47,189 nt of DNA, taken from a virus. The notes under the pieces are model-generated. The model was not told the origin of the DNA and searched no databases. It was given only the letters and a program-made list of their open reading frames with translations. The stretch covers positions 1 to 47,189 of the IMG/VR virus record IMGVR_UViG_3300037071_000750; one strand, given 5' to 3'. Position numbers and translations under genes: made by a program. How positions within the stretch are numbered: position 1 is the first letter of the stretch; every line of letters begins with the position of its first letter. This document shows positions 30,318-38,442 of the stretch, one piece after another.

Positions 30318-31769
30318 TCAGCCTCCTGTCGAACGCCATTCACCGTCTACAAGGATTTCCAATTCACCGTTTGCGTTGCGGCGTGTGCGTGCACCTGTTG
30401 GTGCAGATGCTGTTGGTGTCGCGTTGGACACAGGTTCAGTGCCAACACCGGACACGATGCGCTGGTCTGCTGGCGGCGGTGCCGCTGCTGCTCCTGCCGT
30501 CACCGGTTGCAGGTCAACAGGTGCCGCCTCGATCGCACCAGGGTTCGGTGTCGCCACTACTGCATTCGGATCAGTCGGTGCCTGTGCACCACCCGCATTG
30601 GGGAAGTAGTGTTCGTACTGCGGAGTACCGGGTTTGGGCTGCAACACAAGATACTGGTTCGTCTCTTCAGGACTGAAGCCACCAACAGGGATGATCCGTT
30701 GCAGCATCTCAGGTGCAGTTTTCGCCATCTGGTCCAGTGCTGCACCACTGAAGAATTGCGTGTCAACCACATCCATGTCTGGCGGCACATCCAACGTGTC
30801 CGCGTATTTGATGCCGTTCTCTGCGTAGTCCTTCTCAGTCCACACAGGTTGCGGTGACACGAACTCAGGTGTTGCTGCTGATGGCTGCGTGTCTTGAGAT
30901 GGTGCGGTGTCGTCTGTCACCACCACTGGCTGTTCATCTGCCTGCGCACCGGGGTATCTACGTTGTGCGGGTGCGGCAACAGTCATGCCACCACCGGCTG
31001 CGGGTGCAACTGCACCACCACCACCGAACACCTCACGTGCAGCGGACTGACGATGCGCGAGACTGCTGCTGTCTGCCGGACGTTCGTACAACCGCATGAA
31101 GATCTCAGCAGCCTGTTCAGGTGTCTGCGCCTTGGCTGCCTCTTCCAATGCGCGTCGTGCACCGGGATCGCGACCTGACATGCCCTCCTCAACATAGAAG
31201 TCGAGTTGGTCTTCCGTTGTCGGTCGTGAGTTGCCACGTGATTGCGCGAACTCGAACAAGTGCTCCTGACGCGGACCACGCCACTGTCCTGCACCGAATG
31301 CTGTGCCGCTGTCACCACGACGTGTGCCACTGAACACAGCAGGGTCCCACCCACTCTCAGCAGCGATGTTGCCAACGATGCCAGCAGCCACGATGGGTGG
31401 CACACCACGCTGTGTGTAGTGTTGGTACGCGGACTGTGCGTTGATGCCAGCGGCAGGACCAGTTGCACCGGGTGCCGCTGCTGGCTGTGCAACGTGGCCA
31501 CGGCGTCCGCTGTTCTTGGCGTTGCGCGTCAGTTCGTTCTCTTGATGTGTGAATGCGCGTGCTGCCTCATCACGTGCAACCTGCTGATCGTAGTCACCAG
31601 CGTCTTTGAACATCTGCCGATCGAACAGCGTGTTCGCAGCCTGTTGTGCAGCACTGGTCTGGTACATGCGCTCATCAATGTCAGCGGTGTACCCACGTTC
31701 GCGTGTGCGCTGATCGTACAGCATCTTGGTGAATTGTTCACCGATTTCCCAAGGTGTCGTGCTGGCCAC
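30318..31769 (-). CDS. Internal virion protein with tail-lysozyme domain
   Basis: The product is 483 residues. About residues 105-245 contain the pattern of phage tail lysozymes: AAGIVGNIAAESGWDP (catalytic Glu), then RGDSGTAFGAGQW and LDFYVEEG. This domain cuts peptidoglycan locally when DNA is delivered. The remaining C-terminal 230 residues are Pro/Ala/Val-rich and probably unstructured. It lies between two other ejection-type proteins, which supports a role in cell-wall penetration. Confidence 0.82.
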   Translation of the reverse strand: MASTTPWEIGEQFTKMLYDQRTRERGYTADIDERMYQTSAAQQAANTLFDRQMFKDAGDYDQQVARDEAARAFTHQENELTRNAKNSGRRGHVAQPAAAPGATGPAAGINAQSAYQHYTQRGVPPIVAAGIVGNIAAESGWDPAVFSGTRRGDSGTAFGAGQWRGPRQEHLFEFAQSRGNSRPTTEDQLDFYVEEGMSGRDPGARRALEEAAKAQTPEQAAEIFMRLYERPADSSSLAHRQSAAREVFGGGGAVAPAAGGGMTVAAPAQRRYPGAQADEQPVVVTDDTAPSQDTQPSAATPEFVSPQPVWTEKDYAENGIKYADTLDVPPDMDVVDTQFFSGAALDQMAKTAPEMLQRIIPVGGFSPEETNQYLVLQPKPGTPQYEHYFPNAGGAQAPTDPNAVVATPNPGAIEAAPVDLQPVTAGAAAAPPPADQRIVSGVGTEPVSNATPTASAPTGARTRRNANGELEILVDGEWRSTGG

Positions 31770-31780
31770 GGACTATCTCC

Positions 31781-32773
31781 TCACGCCAATGTGTACTTGT
31801 ACTTGTTGTCACTGGCAGTCGGTGCGGCAGGGAACATGCTGCTGTAGTTGTAGCCGCCACCGGGTGCACCCTGATTGCCACCAAACCCTGCGAAGATGTT
31901 GTTGCCCAACTGCGAGAACGTGTTGGCCATGCCCATCTCTGCTGGTGCTTTGTAGTTCATCTGCGGCACGGGTCTGGCCATCGCTGTCAACAGGTTCTGG
32001 TTCGCAGCACTGCCTGCCTGTGTCGCGTTCTGCGGTGTGCTGATGTCGCGTGGACTGTATGGCGCACCCTGCGCACCAGATGCACGTGTGCGGAACATGT
32101 TGTACAGGTTCGCGTCGTTGGACACTGCACCAGTATGCCGTGCAGCCGCGGCCTCACGTGATCCTGTCGCATTCTCCATGAACGCACGTCGCAAGGCATC
32201 AGCGCGTCCTGCGCCGATCTGGTCAGCCATCAGTCCTGCGTTGCTGTTGCCAGTGCGTTGTGCATTGCGCATCGATGTGTTGAGTGCAGTGTCGTACCCT
32301 TCGTTGATGCCCTCTGCCGACAGCAGATTGCGCATCGCCTCCTCACCACCGGGTTCCTCCATGCGGTGAGACTTCAACTGCTCCATCAGTGCGTCTGCGT
32401 ACCCACCCTCAGTGCGTTGTGCAGCAGCGTTGGCGAACCGACCCTCACGCGCGAGTGGCACATCCTGTCCGAGTGCGCGTTCCTCTTCAGTGTCCTGCTG
32501 CCACTGCGCTGCCTTCTGCTGTGGTGACAGTTCGGTGACCCAGCCCTGACCCTCAACGAAGTGCACACGATTGCCGTGCGCATCTGTCATGCCCAGTTTG
32601 CCTTCGCCCTGTTGCTTCTGGGCTTCGGCAAACATCTTGTCGAACTTTTCCTTCTCAAGTTCGTAGTTCTTGAGTGCGATTTCGTAGTTCTGTTTGTTGG
32701 CCTTCTTCTCAGCACTGGACCCCATCAGTCCACCGAAGAGATTGAGACCCGCGCCGATGATTGTTGGCCACAT
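31781..32773 (-). CDS. Internal virion protein, gp14-like
   Basis: The product is 330 residues. The N-terminus has a hydrophobic segment (PTIIGAGLNLFGGLMG) followed by a long charged coiled coil (NKQNYEIALKNYELEKEKFD), and the rest is Ala/Gln/Asn/Gly-rich. This is typical of the smaller ejection proteins of podoviruses, which form the outer-membrane pore in T7. The identity rests on layout and neighbours. Confidence 0.65.
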   Translation of the reverse strand: MWPTIIGAGLNLFGGLMGSSAEKKANKQNYEIALKNYELEKEKFDKMFAEAQKQQGEGKLGMTDAHGNRVHFVEGQGWVTELSPQQKAAQWQQDTEEERALGQDVPLAREGRFANAAAQRTEGGYADALMEQLKSHRMEEPGGEEAMRNLLSAEGINEGYDTALNTSMRNAQRTGNSNAGLMADQIGAGRADALRRAFMENATGSREAAAARHTGAVSNDANLYNMFRTRASGAQGAPYSPRDISTPQNATQAGSAANQNLLTAMARPVPQMNYKAPAEMGMANTFSQLGNNIFAGFGGNQGAPGGGYNYSSMFPAAPTASDNKYKYTLA

Positions 32774-32784
32774 GATCGTGCTCC

Positions 32785-33888
32785 TCAGAATGGACCGGCA
32801 GAACCGATGTTGCGTTTGTCTTCTTCAGACACCAACGCACCGGTGCCTGATGGATTGCTGCCTGCAATTGGTGTGTTGGCTGCACCACCACCCGCTTGAC
32901 CAGCTTTGGCGAACAGTGCATTGGGATCGAACAGTTGCGTGTTGCCAAGGGCCTTGTAGATGTCGCCCTCCATGCCACCACCGAACTCAGTGGCTTTGTT
33001 GCCGACACTGGTCTTCCATGCATTCGGATCAAGGTGTTTGCCCAACGAAAAGTTGGTGATGTCGTTCTGGAAACTGGTGGCTTCGTCACCCAACTTGCTG
33101 CGGTAACCGGACAGTACACCGCCACCGAGACCCTGCAAGTTGGAATATGCACCAGCAGCCTGACCTGTATATGTGTCCGAACCGGGAGTGTATCCGAGCA
33201 GGTTCTTCGCGTAGTCGTACGCGCCTTGTGTCATCTGACCGCGTGCCAGTTTGCGATCCAACGTGTCCACCAACTCACCACCCTGTTGGTTCATGATCTG
33301 CCGCAGGATGGGATCGTCTTTGTCATTGCCGAAGTAACTCTCCTGCCAACCTTGCGGTGTCAGATCTTGGAACTGTCCTTGCAGTGTGGCACGCTGTTGA
33401 CCAGTCTCACCAGTCACCGCCTTGTTCAACAGATCGCTGTAGTTGTAGTAGTTGCTGACGTTTGGTGCGCCAGTGGTTGGCACATTCTGACCGACCAATC
33501 CCAGTGCCTCATTGAACCGTGTCGTGACATCAGCGATGTCGTTTGGGTTGGTGAGACCCAGGTCTTTGATGTGCGTGGTCAGCCATGAACCACCACCTTT
33601 GACCGACTCATCGATTGCGTTCTGCCGCTTCTGCGCATCCGTCAACGGTACAGGTCCAGCAGGTGCCTTCGTCACTGGTGCAGTCGTCGTGGTTGGTGCC
33701 ACTGTCTTCGCAGGTGCAGTGATCGACTTCGGCAGTGCGACCGGTTTGCGACCAGCCTGTGGATTGGTCCAGTTCTGATTGCCACCACCGCCCGACTGTC
33801 TCTGTGCGTCAATCGCGCGGTAATAATTGATCAGGTCGTTGGTCTGCGCGAGACTCGTGCCTCCGCCAGTAGTGTTCTGATTTGCCAT
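32785..33888 (-). CDS. Virion protein, unknown, low-complexity N-terminus
   Basis: The product is 367 residues from ATG 33888 (GAGG upstream; an in-frame start 12 bases earlier is less good). It starts with Asn/Gly/Thr/Pro-rich low complexity and contains a helical core and a Gly/Ala-rich end. It sits between the endolysin and the ejection proteins and is probably a further internal or core protein. No family is recognised. Confidence 0.6.
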   Translation of the reverse strand: MANQNTTGGGTSLAQTNDLINYYRAIDAQRQSGGGGNQNWTNPQAGRKPVALPKSITAPAKTVAPTTTTAPVTKAPAGPVPLTDAQKRQNAIDESVKGGGSWLTTHIKDLGLTNPNDIADVTTRFNEALGLVGQNVPTTGAPNVSNYYNYSDLLNKAVTGETGQQRATLQGQFQDLTPQGWQESYFGNDKDDPILRQIMNQQGGELVDTLDRKLARGQMTQGAYDYAKNLLGYTPGSDTYTGQAAGAYSNLQGLGGGVLSGYRSKLGDEATSFQNDITNFSLGKHLDPNAWKTSVGNKATEFGGGMEGDIYKALGNTQLFDPNALFAKAGQAGGGAANTPIAGSNPSGTGALVSEEDKRNIGSAGPF

Positions 33889-33900
33889 GATGTGCCTCAC

Positions 33901-34632
33901 TTATCCAATGACGTTGACTTTGACTTCGACACCGGGAGGTGCATCGACAGCGACGTTGATGGTGACGGTCAGCGTCTCTGGTGAGGGTGCGGGCGCAATG
34001 CGTGCAGCGATGAGTGCAGTGAGAAACTTGCCGTGGTATCCTTTGATCAGGTTGCCGATCGACACACCATTGGACCACGATGGCACCTTGGTCTTGTCGC
34101 CGTTGATGATCTCGCGTGCAGTGAATGCGTCGTTGACATCATCGTTGAAGTAACGTGCCAACGTCTCTGGTTCACCGTTCCTGGACTTGCGGAACCAGCC
34201 CTCGAACATGCCGATGTACATGACACCAGCGCTGATTGTCGGATTGAGTGCATTCTCAGCATGCCACTCCAGATCCAATGCACTCTTGTACTGAATGCCC
34301 AGTTCGGTTGTGGCTCTCTTGTAGTTGCTGCGATGCGTGAGTTGCACATCACCGCGTCCGTAATACGCCTGTCCAGTCTCAGGATCGATCTTGCCGTACG
34401 GCATGCCTGCGCCTTTGCCGTACTCCTCGATTGGCCACATCTTCTGCGCAGTCTCGTGGTACGATGTCGCAAGTGGGTACGCCAACCAACGCAGATCGAG
34501 ATCAGCGTACCGCTCCTCCCACACATCCAGTTTGAAGTTCATGCCATCGACTTGTTGCTGCGACAAGTTGCCACCAAACAGTGACGCGCGTACGCTGTCG
34601 AAGAAGATGTCACGATTGAAGATGACAGTCAT
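33901..34632 (-). CDS. GH19 chitinase-like endolysin
   Basis: The product is 243 residues from ATG 34632. The pattern ATSYHETAQKM (catalytic Glu 60), then PIEEYGKG (Glu 69/70), then YYGRGDVQLTHRSNYKRA is that of glycoside hydrolase 19 endolysins, which cleave the cell-wall glycan. A C-terminal part of about 45 residues (from APAPSPETLTV) is Val/Pro-rich and beta-like. No signal peptide is seen, so a holin is needed; the two-segment membrane protein at 35473-35670 is the candidate. Coupling to the preceding gene is tight. Confidence 0.9.
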   Translation of the reverse strand: MTVIFNRDIFFDSVRASLFGGNLSQQQVDGMNFKLDVWEERYADLDLRWLAYPLATSYHETAQKMWPIEEYGKGAGMPYGKIDPETGQAYYGRGDVQLTHRSNYKRATTELGIQYKSALDLEWHAENALNPTISAGVMYIGMFEGWFRKSRNGEPETLARYFNDDVNDAFTAREIINGDKTKVPSWSNGVSIGNLIKGYHGKFLTALIAARIAPAPSPETLTVTINVAVDAPPGVEVKVNVIG

Positions 34633-34633
34633 G

Positions 34634-35140
34634 TCACATGCCTTCGTATTTGCCACCGGGACCGTAGTCATCGGAGGTGATCGGCTCGCGTGCCGGTGGA
34701 GTGAGACTGCGGCGCACGGTGTTGAATGACGCAAGTGGCGATGAGTACATCAGCATGTCCATGATGGTCTTGGTGATGCCACTTGGAGTGTTCATCGCAG
34801 CGCGCGCATCCTCTGCATCCATGTCAATCGACTGACTTTTAATTGCTGCCATCTCCTCATCCGACATCGATGCGTTCATCGCACCCTTGTACTTGGGTAC
34901 AACTTCTGGCGGCTGTGCGGGTGGTGTGGGTGCTGGCCCGTACTTCTTCGTGTAGTCGTACTTGCGCGTCTCTGGGTAGTCGTACTCCTGCATGTCCGGT
35001 TCCATCAGCACCTGTGGACGGTTCTTCGGCAGTGGCTCCATGATCTGTTCTTGCATCTTCAGCCGCCTGTACATCGTGTCGTCTTTGGCACGCGCTTGCT
35101 GCTGTCTGATGACATCATCGAAGTTCCCACGGGGTGGCAT
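34634..35140 (-). CDS. Virion-region protein, unknown (168 aa)
   Basis: The product is 168 residues with a GGAGC site upstream. It is charged and Tyr/Met-rich in the first half (MQEYDYPETRKYDYTKKYGP) and has an acidic helix near residue 95. The C-terminus is basic with Gly and Tyr. No family is recognised. It lies in the lysis and internal-virion cluster. Confidence 0.55.
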   Translation of the reverse strand: MPPRGNFDDVIRQQQARAKDDTMYRRLKMQEQIMEPLPKNRPQVLMEPDMQEYDYPETRKYDYTKKYGPAPTPPAQPPEVVPKYKGAMNASMSDEEMAAIKSQSIDMDAEDARAAMNTPSGITKTIMDMLMYSSPLASFNTVRRSLTPPAREPITSDDYGPGGKYEGM

Positions 35141-35142
35141 GG

Positions 35143-35334
35143 TCAGCTCCAGTGTTCACTGTTCCGTTTCAGTGTCTTTGTCTTTTTGCCGATGCGTTCT
35201 GGCAGCGCGCCGACCTTCCCGTGTGCGTGAAACTTCTGGCCCACACTCTGCGGCACGCCAGTCTTCTTCGCGGTTGCGGGGTTTGTGCGAACGGCCTCCA
35301 TCAGTCGCCGCTGCGCTTCTGATTTGAATGGCAT
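35143..35334 (-). CDS. Small basic protein, MPFKS-AQRR type (63 aa)
   Basis: The product is 63 residues from ATG 35334, with GGAGG six bases upstream. The N-terminus MPFKSEAQRRLMEAV matches a small basic family that recurs in phage and bacterial genomes (about 60-80 residues, unknown function). It is Lys/Arg-rich overall. It shares most of its DNA with the zinc-like reading frame at 35156-35476 in another frame, which is unusual. Confidence 0.6.
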   Translation of the reverse strand: MPFKSEAQRRLMEAVRTNPATAKKTGVPQSVGQKFHAHGKVGALPERIGKKTKTLKRNSEHWS

Positions 35335-35476
35335 TTCCAGCCTCCACTGTTTTGTACACAGGTACAGTTTTCCGAATGCGTCCGCACACCTTGCACTGTT
35401 CGGTCCACACAGCATCACGCCACACTGTGTACAGACGGCAGATCGGCAACGGGCACGGATCGGGTTGCGTCTTCAT
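35156..35476 (-). CDS. Overlapping reading frame with zinc-binding N-terminus
   Basis: The frame encodes 106 residues starting at ATG 35476 in an exact ATGA overlap with the membrane protein. The first 35 residues hold four Cys (CPLPIC and CKVC) of zinc-ribbon type. The rest is Arg/Glu/Lys-rich and shares its DNA with the gene at 35143-35334. The N-terminal 45 codons are likely real. The long tail could be true, or reflect a missed stop or frameshift before 35334. Confidence is therefore limited. Confidence 0.4.
   Translation of the reverse strand: MKTQPDPCPLPICRLYTVWRDAVWTEQCKVCGRIRKTVPVYKTVEAGNAIQIRSAAATDGGRSHKPRNREEDWRAAECGPEVSRTREGRRAARTHRQKDKDTETEQ
35353..35366. promoter_or_regulatory. 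Palindrome TGTAC-ACAG-GTACA upstream of a small late gene
   Basis: This GTAC-N4-GTAC site is read as TGTAC-CTGT-GTACA on the coding strand, 19 bases before ATG 35334 and just before its GGAGG. Here too the palindrome precedes a ribosome binding site. It also lies in the overlapping zinc frame. Confidence 0.45.
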
Positions 35477-35670
35477 CCAAGTTTCGGCAGACCGCCACCG
35501 ATCCCTGCAATCGACGCCAGTGCGTAGATGATGATGATGGCACCGATGACGATGGACACCACCTTGATCAACTTGTTCAACGGTTCAGGCACCGGCAGGA
35601 AGTCCACGACCCACCAGACGACACCGATGATTACGCAGACAACTAACAGGTAGATGAGTGTGCTGATCAT
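35473..35670 (-). CDS. Two-segment membrane protein, likely holin
   Basis: The product is 65 residues with two transmembrane helices ([20 protein letters not shown], then VVSIVIGAIIIIYALASIAG) and a short linker (PVPEPLNKL). It resembles a small membrane protein family I recall as Thivi_2564-type, found widely in bacteria and phages. Its place upstream of the GH19 endolysin makes a holin or pinholin role likely, but not proven. Confidence 0.65.
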   Translation of the reverse strand: MISTLIYLLVVCVIIGVVWWVVDFLPVPEPLNKLIKVVSIVIGAIIIIYALASIAGIGGGLPKLG

Positions 35671-36140
35671 TTCTTGTTTCCTTTGCTGCCACCTTTGCCA
35701 TGCCCTCTGCCGGGATTGTTGCCTGTGCCGGGATGACCGGGACTGTCGGGTCTGCTGTTGGTGTGATCCTTGCCCGGTTTGCCGGGTGTACCTGGGGTGC
35801 CGGGTGATCCCGGTGTGCCTGGAGTTCCGGGACTGCCGGGTGATCCGGGTGCACCGGGTGATCCTGATGGTCCTTGTGCACCGGGTGCACCATTGCTGCC
35901 GTTGCTGCCGTTGCCGGGTGAACCAGAACTGTCGTTCGATCTCGACACATCGTCCCTGATCTGCGTGACCTGTCCACGCGGATACCTTTTGTCGCAGATG
36001 TCGCGCACGTCAACGCGCATTTGCCGCAGCACCCTGCACTGACCTTCACTGAACTCCACTCTGTCCGCCCTCTCTGCTGACGCGTTTGTACTGACGAATA
36101 ATAGGCTCGTCAGTATCAGGGAATGATGGACTTTCGGCAT
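35667..36140 (-). CDS. Secreted collagen-like protein (157 aa)
   Basis: The product is 157 residues from ATG 36140. A signal peptide (basic start, hydrophobic LILTSLLFV, cut after ASA) leads to a short Cys-containing domain ([20 protein letters not shown]) and then a collagen-like Gly-X-Y region of about 60 residues ([20 protein letters not shown] and on) rich in Pro, ending in a basic Gly tail. Such repeats form triple helices in phage fibres, but fibres rarely carry a signal peptide. It overlaps the membrane-anchored gene upstream by 95 bases in another frame, a spanin-like arrangement, but there is no lipobox. Confidence 0.65.
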   Translation of the reverse strand: MPKVHHSLILTSLLFVSTNASAERADRVEFSEGQCRVLRQMRVDVRDICDKRYPRGQVTQIRDDVSRSNDSSGSPGNGSNGSNGAPGAQGPSGSPGAPGSPGSPGTPGTPGSPGTPGTPGKPGKDHTNSRPDSPGHPGTGNNPGRGHGKGGSKGNKK

Positions 36141-36528
36141 CGGGGTCTCGCATGAAGTCAACGATCAGGTTCAGTGTCGCGCAGTAACTGTTGATGTCAG
36201 TGTTGTTGGGCATATGGTCCATGACGACGGATACGATGTACCGATCACTGCCAGTGTATGCAAACCCAGTGCTGATGCCCCACGACTCAGTGCCTCCCTG
36301 TGCGCGTGCTTCGCGTACGGTGCATGGTGATTGCTGCGCACTGTACTCGCGGTAATGGGACATGAAACGGTCGAGCAACTTCTCATCATTGATCGTCCTG
36401 TACACAAGATACGTCGGCACTGCCACAATCACCAGCATGACAATCACCGCCGCGTTGGCAAATGTCAGCCCCTTGACTGCATTCAACCACCCAAGGAACC
36501 GTCCATCGGTGGGCGGTTGCGGTGACAT
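36046..36528 (-). CDS. Membrane-anchored protein, possible inner-membrane lysis factor (160 aa)
   Basis: The product is 160 residues from ATG 36528, in an ATGA overlap with the preceding gene. Residues about 24-44 form one transmembrane helix (FANAAVIVMLVIVAVPTYLV) and the rest is a soluble, probably periplasmic part with two Cys (SPCTVRE, SYCATLN). Together with the overlapping secreted gene it looks like an i-spanin/o-spanin pair in layout only. The function is not proven. Confidence 0.55.
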   Translation of the reverse strand: MSPQPPTDGRFLGWLNAVKGLTFANAAVIVMLVIVAVPTYLVYRTINDEKLLDRFMSHYREYSAQQSPCTVREARAQGGTESWGISTGFAYTGSDRYIVSVVMDHMPNNTDINSYCATLNLIVDFMRDPDAESPSFPDTDEPIIRQYKRVSREGGQSGVQ

Positions 36529-36845
36529 CACACCACAGGTGCGAATGCATTGGAACGTGCATCCCAGATCGATGACAGTGCGAACTCGATGTCACCATCT
36601 GGCACGTTCTGTCCCGCTGTCAGTGCCGCGGCAATCGTGGGGTTGGACGCTGTAACATGCTGCGCCAACAAGATGGCGTTGTCATCCCCACGGAAGACGC
36701 GGTTGGAGTACGCGACACGGTTGACATGGTTCGGTGCGGATGGGTCCTCACTGGCCACATTCTGTGCCACCTTCAATGCGATGAATGCGACCCGCGAATA
36801 GAACAACGGATCACTCGCGGCAGTTACAACTTCGGTGCTGCTCAT
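36528..36845 (-). CDS. Small virion-region protein, unknown (105 aa)
   Basis: The product is 105 residues from ATG 36845, in an ATGA overlap with the fibre-assembly-like gene. It is Ala/Val/Asn-rich and well folded in look (FYSRVAFIALKVAQNVASED), without a transmembrane segment. It may be a tail or head component. No family is recognised. Confidence 0.6.
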   Translation of the reverse strand: MSSTEVVTAASDPLFYSRVAFIALKVAQNVASEDPSAPNHVNRVAYSNRVFRGDDNAILLAQHVTASNPTIAAALTAGQNVPDGDIEFALSSIWDARSNAFAPVV

Positions 36846-37132
36846 GTTACGCCACCTTTCAGGGCTTCTTTGATTGAGATGTTGTGGAACATGCCAACAG
36901 GTGCCTGCTCCACGTTTGTGGTAATCGATGGTGGGATCGGTTTGTCCTCCACATGCCATGCACCAGCAGTGAACACCGCGTGTTGCGTCTTCGGGTTGCC
37001 GGGTGATGGTGGCACTATCGGTGTGGCGTATGCAGGGATCAAGAAGTTGCCCGGCTGCAACTGATCTTCATCAGCCTCAGATGACCAGTTGAGGTATGCG
37101 CCTGTGTCGGGATCGTAATGGTACACAATCAT
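36842..37132 (-). CDS. Probable tail fibre assembly chaperone-like protein (96 aa)
   Basis: The product is 96 residues from ATG 37132, with GAGG upstream. The start YHYDPDTGAYLNWSSEAD, followed by AYATPIVPPSPGN and FTAGAWHVEDKP, is the pattern of the N-terminal part of phage tail-fibre assembly proteins. It directly follows the fibre gene, overlapping its end slightly in the usual order. It would help fold or attach the fibre. Confidence 0.65.
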   Translation of the reverse strand: MIVYHYDPDTGAYLNWSSEADEDQLQPGNFLIPAYATPIVPPSPGNPKTQHAVFTAGAWHVEDKPIPPSITTNVEQAPVGMFHNISIKEALKGGVT

Positions 37133-37140
37133 GATGGACC

Positions 37141-38442
37141 TCAATATTTGATGCACGCCAGCAGCGCGTTGTTGCGTGGTCGTGTGTCAGTGCCAGTACC
37201 GTAGGTAGCGTTGGTGCCAGCCGGTGTGCCAGCGGTGATGGCGACGTTGGTGATGACATGTGTATGCGCCGCACTACGACCACCAGTCGTACCAGAGACA
37301 GCAACTGTGTGCGTGTGTGCTGCACCAGTGCTGCTGGTGTTCTGAACAACAGAAGCTGAGAAGGCAGCGAAGGTGGCACCACCTGCGGCCGCAGCCGTCG
37401 TGCTCGGTCCTTCTTCAGTGTGGACGTGGTTGGCACTGCCTGTGCCTGTCGCAGATGATGCGTCAGCGAACGTGTGCGTGTGATCTGTGGTCTCAGCCGC
37501 GGACGATGCAGTGTGGTTGTGTGTCGCCAACGCTGAACCGGTGAATACGTGCGTGTGGCTCTCGATGTTGGCAGCTTGTGCCGCGCCAATGACACGACTG
37601 ACATCAACACCACGACCATCATCCCAGTTGCGGTCGAACACACCACGTGCGTCAGGGAGACGGAACGTGCTGGAACCATCACCGGGTGAGAACGCACCTT
37701 CGTTGCCTGTCCATGCCGCATCAGATGCGGTGAGGTTGCCACTGGCCTGTGCGAATGCCCACAGTGCTGCATACGTGGCACGTGAGATCAGTGCACCATT
37801 GCGTTTGAGGTAGCCAGTCGGTGCAGCAGTGGCAGGGAAACTGATGCATGCACCAACTGGCACTGCACTGGCCACCGCGACGTTGACAGCAGCAGTGACG
37901 AATGCAGTTGTGGCGATCGATGTGTCGTTGTCACCAGCAGTGGGTGTCGGTGCCTTCGGATCGCCAGTGAATGTCGGACTGGCAAGGTCTGCCTTGAGTG
38001 CGAGTGCGGAGGTTTGTGCACCATCGGACGTGGCGATTGCACCAGTCACGAATGCGGTGGTCGCAAGTGACGTGTCGTTGTCACCCGCCGTTGGCGTTGG
38101 TCCAGTCGGATTGCCAGTGAACACAGGTGATGCCAGCGGTGCCTTGGCTGCAAGGTCACTGACGAGGTTGGTGACACCACTCTGTGCAATGGGCAGCGTC
38201 GGTGGATACGTGGACGGCTTCCCTGGCAGTGATGTGTACGTGACCGATGTCCAACCAGACGATTGGCGACCGTATATCGCACCATCAAGTGGTGCCTCTG
38301 GGATGCCGCCAACAACAGGCGCGGGAGGTGGTGCCTCTTTCATCCGCCACTGGCCACTGTTGTATATGTATACAGGTCCACCAGCGACAGGCCCGAATGT
38401 CTGACCTTCAGTTGGGCTGTTTGGGAAGTTGAACGCTGCCAT
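37141..38442 (-). CDS. Receptor-binding tail fibre with collar domain
   Basis: The product is 433 residues from ATG 38442. It starts with a short attachment part, then two copies of a fibre repeat (LASPVFTGNPTGPTPTAGDN and LASPTFTGDPKAPTPTAGDN, each ending in ATTAFVT), then a phage tail collar domain (PVGACISFPATAAPTGYLKR, then FRLPDARGVFDRNWDDGRG). The C-terminal third has repeated His-x-His motifs (SHTHVF, TDHTHTF, AAHTHTV, AAHTHVI) of the kind that bind metal ions in needle-like fibre tips. This is the likely host-recognition protein. Confidence 0.85.
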   Translation of the reverse strand: MAAFNFPNSPTEGQTFGPVAGGPVYIYNSGQWRMKEAPPPAPVVGGIPEAPLDGAIYGRQSSGWTSVTYTSLPGKPSTYPPTLPIAQSGVTNLVSDLAAKAPLASPVFTGNPTGPTPTAGDNDTSLATTAFVTGAIATSDGAQTSALALKADLASPTFTGDPKAPTPTAGDNDTSIATTAFVTAAVNVAVASAVPVGACISFPATAAPTGYLKRNGALISRATYAALWAFAQASGNLTASDAAWTGNEGAFSPGDGSSTFRLPDARGVFDRNWDDGRGVDVSRVIGAAQAANIESHTHVFTGSALATHNHTASSAAETTDHTHTFADASSATGTGSANHVHTEEGPSTTAAAAGGATFAAFSASVVQNTSSTGAAHTHTVAVSGTTGGRSAAHTHVITNVAITAGTPAGTNATYGTGTDTRPRNNALLACIKY

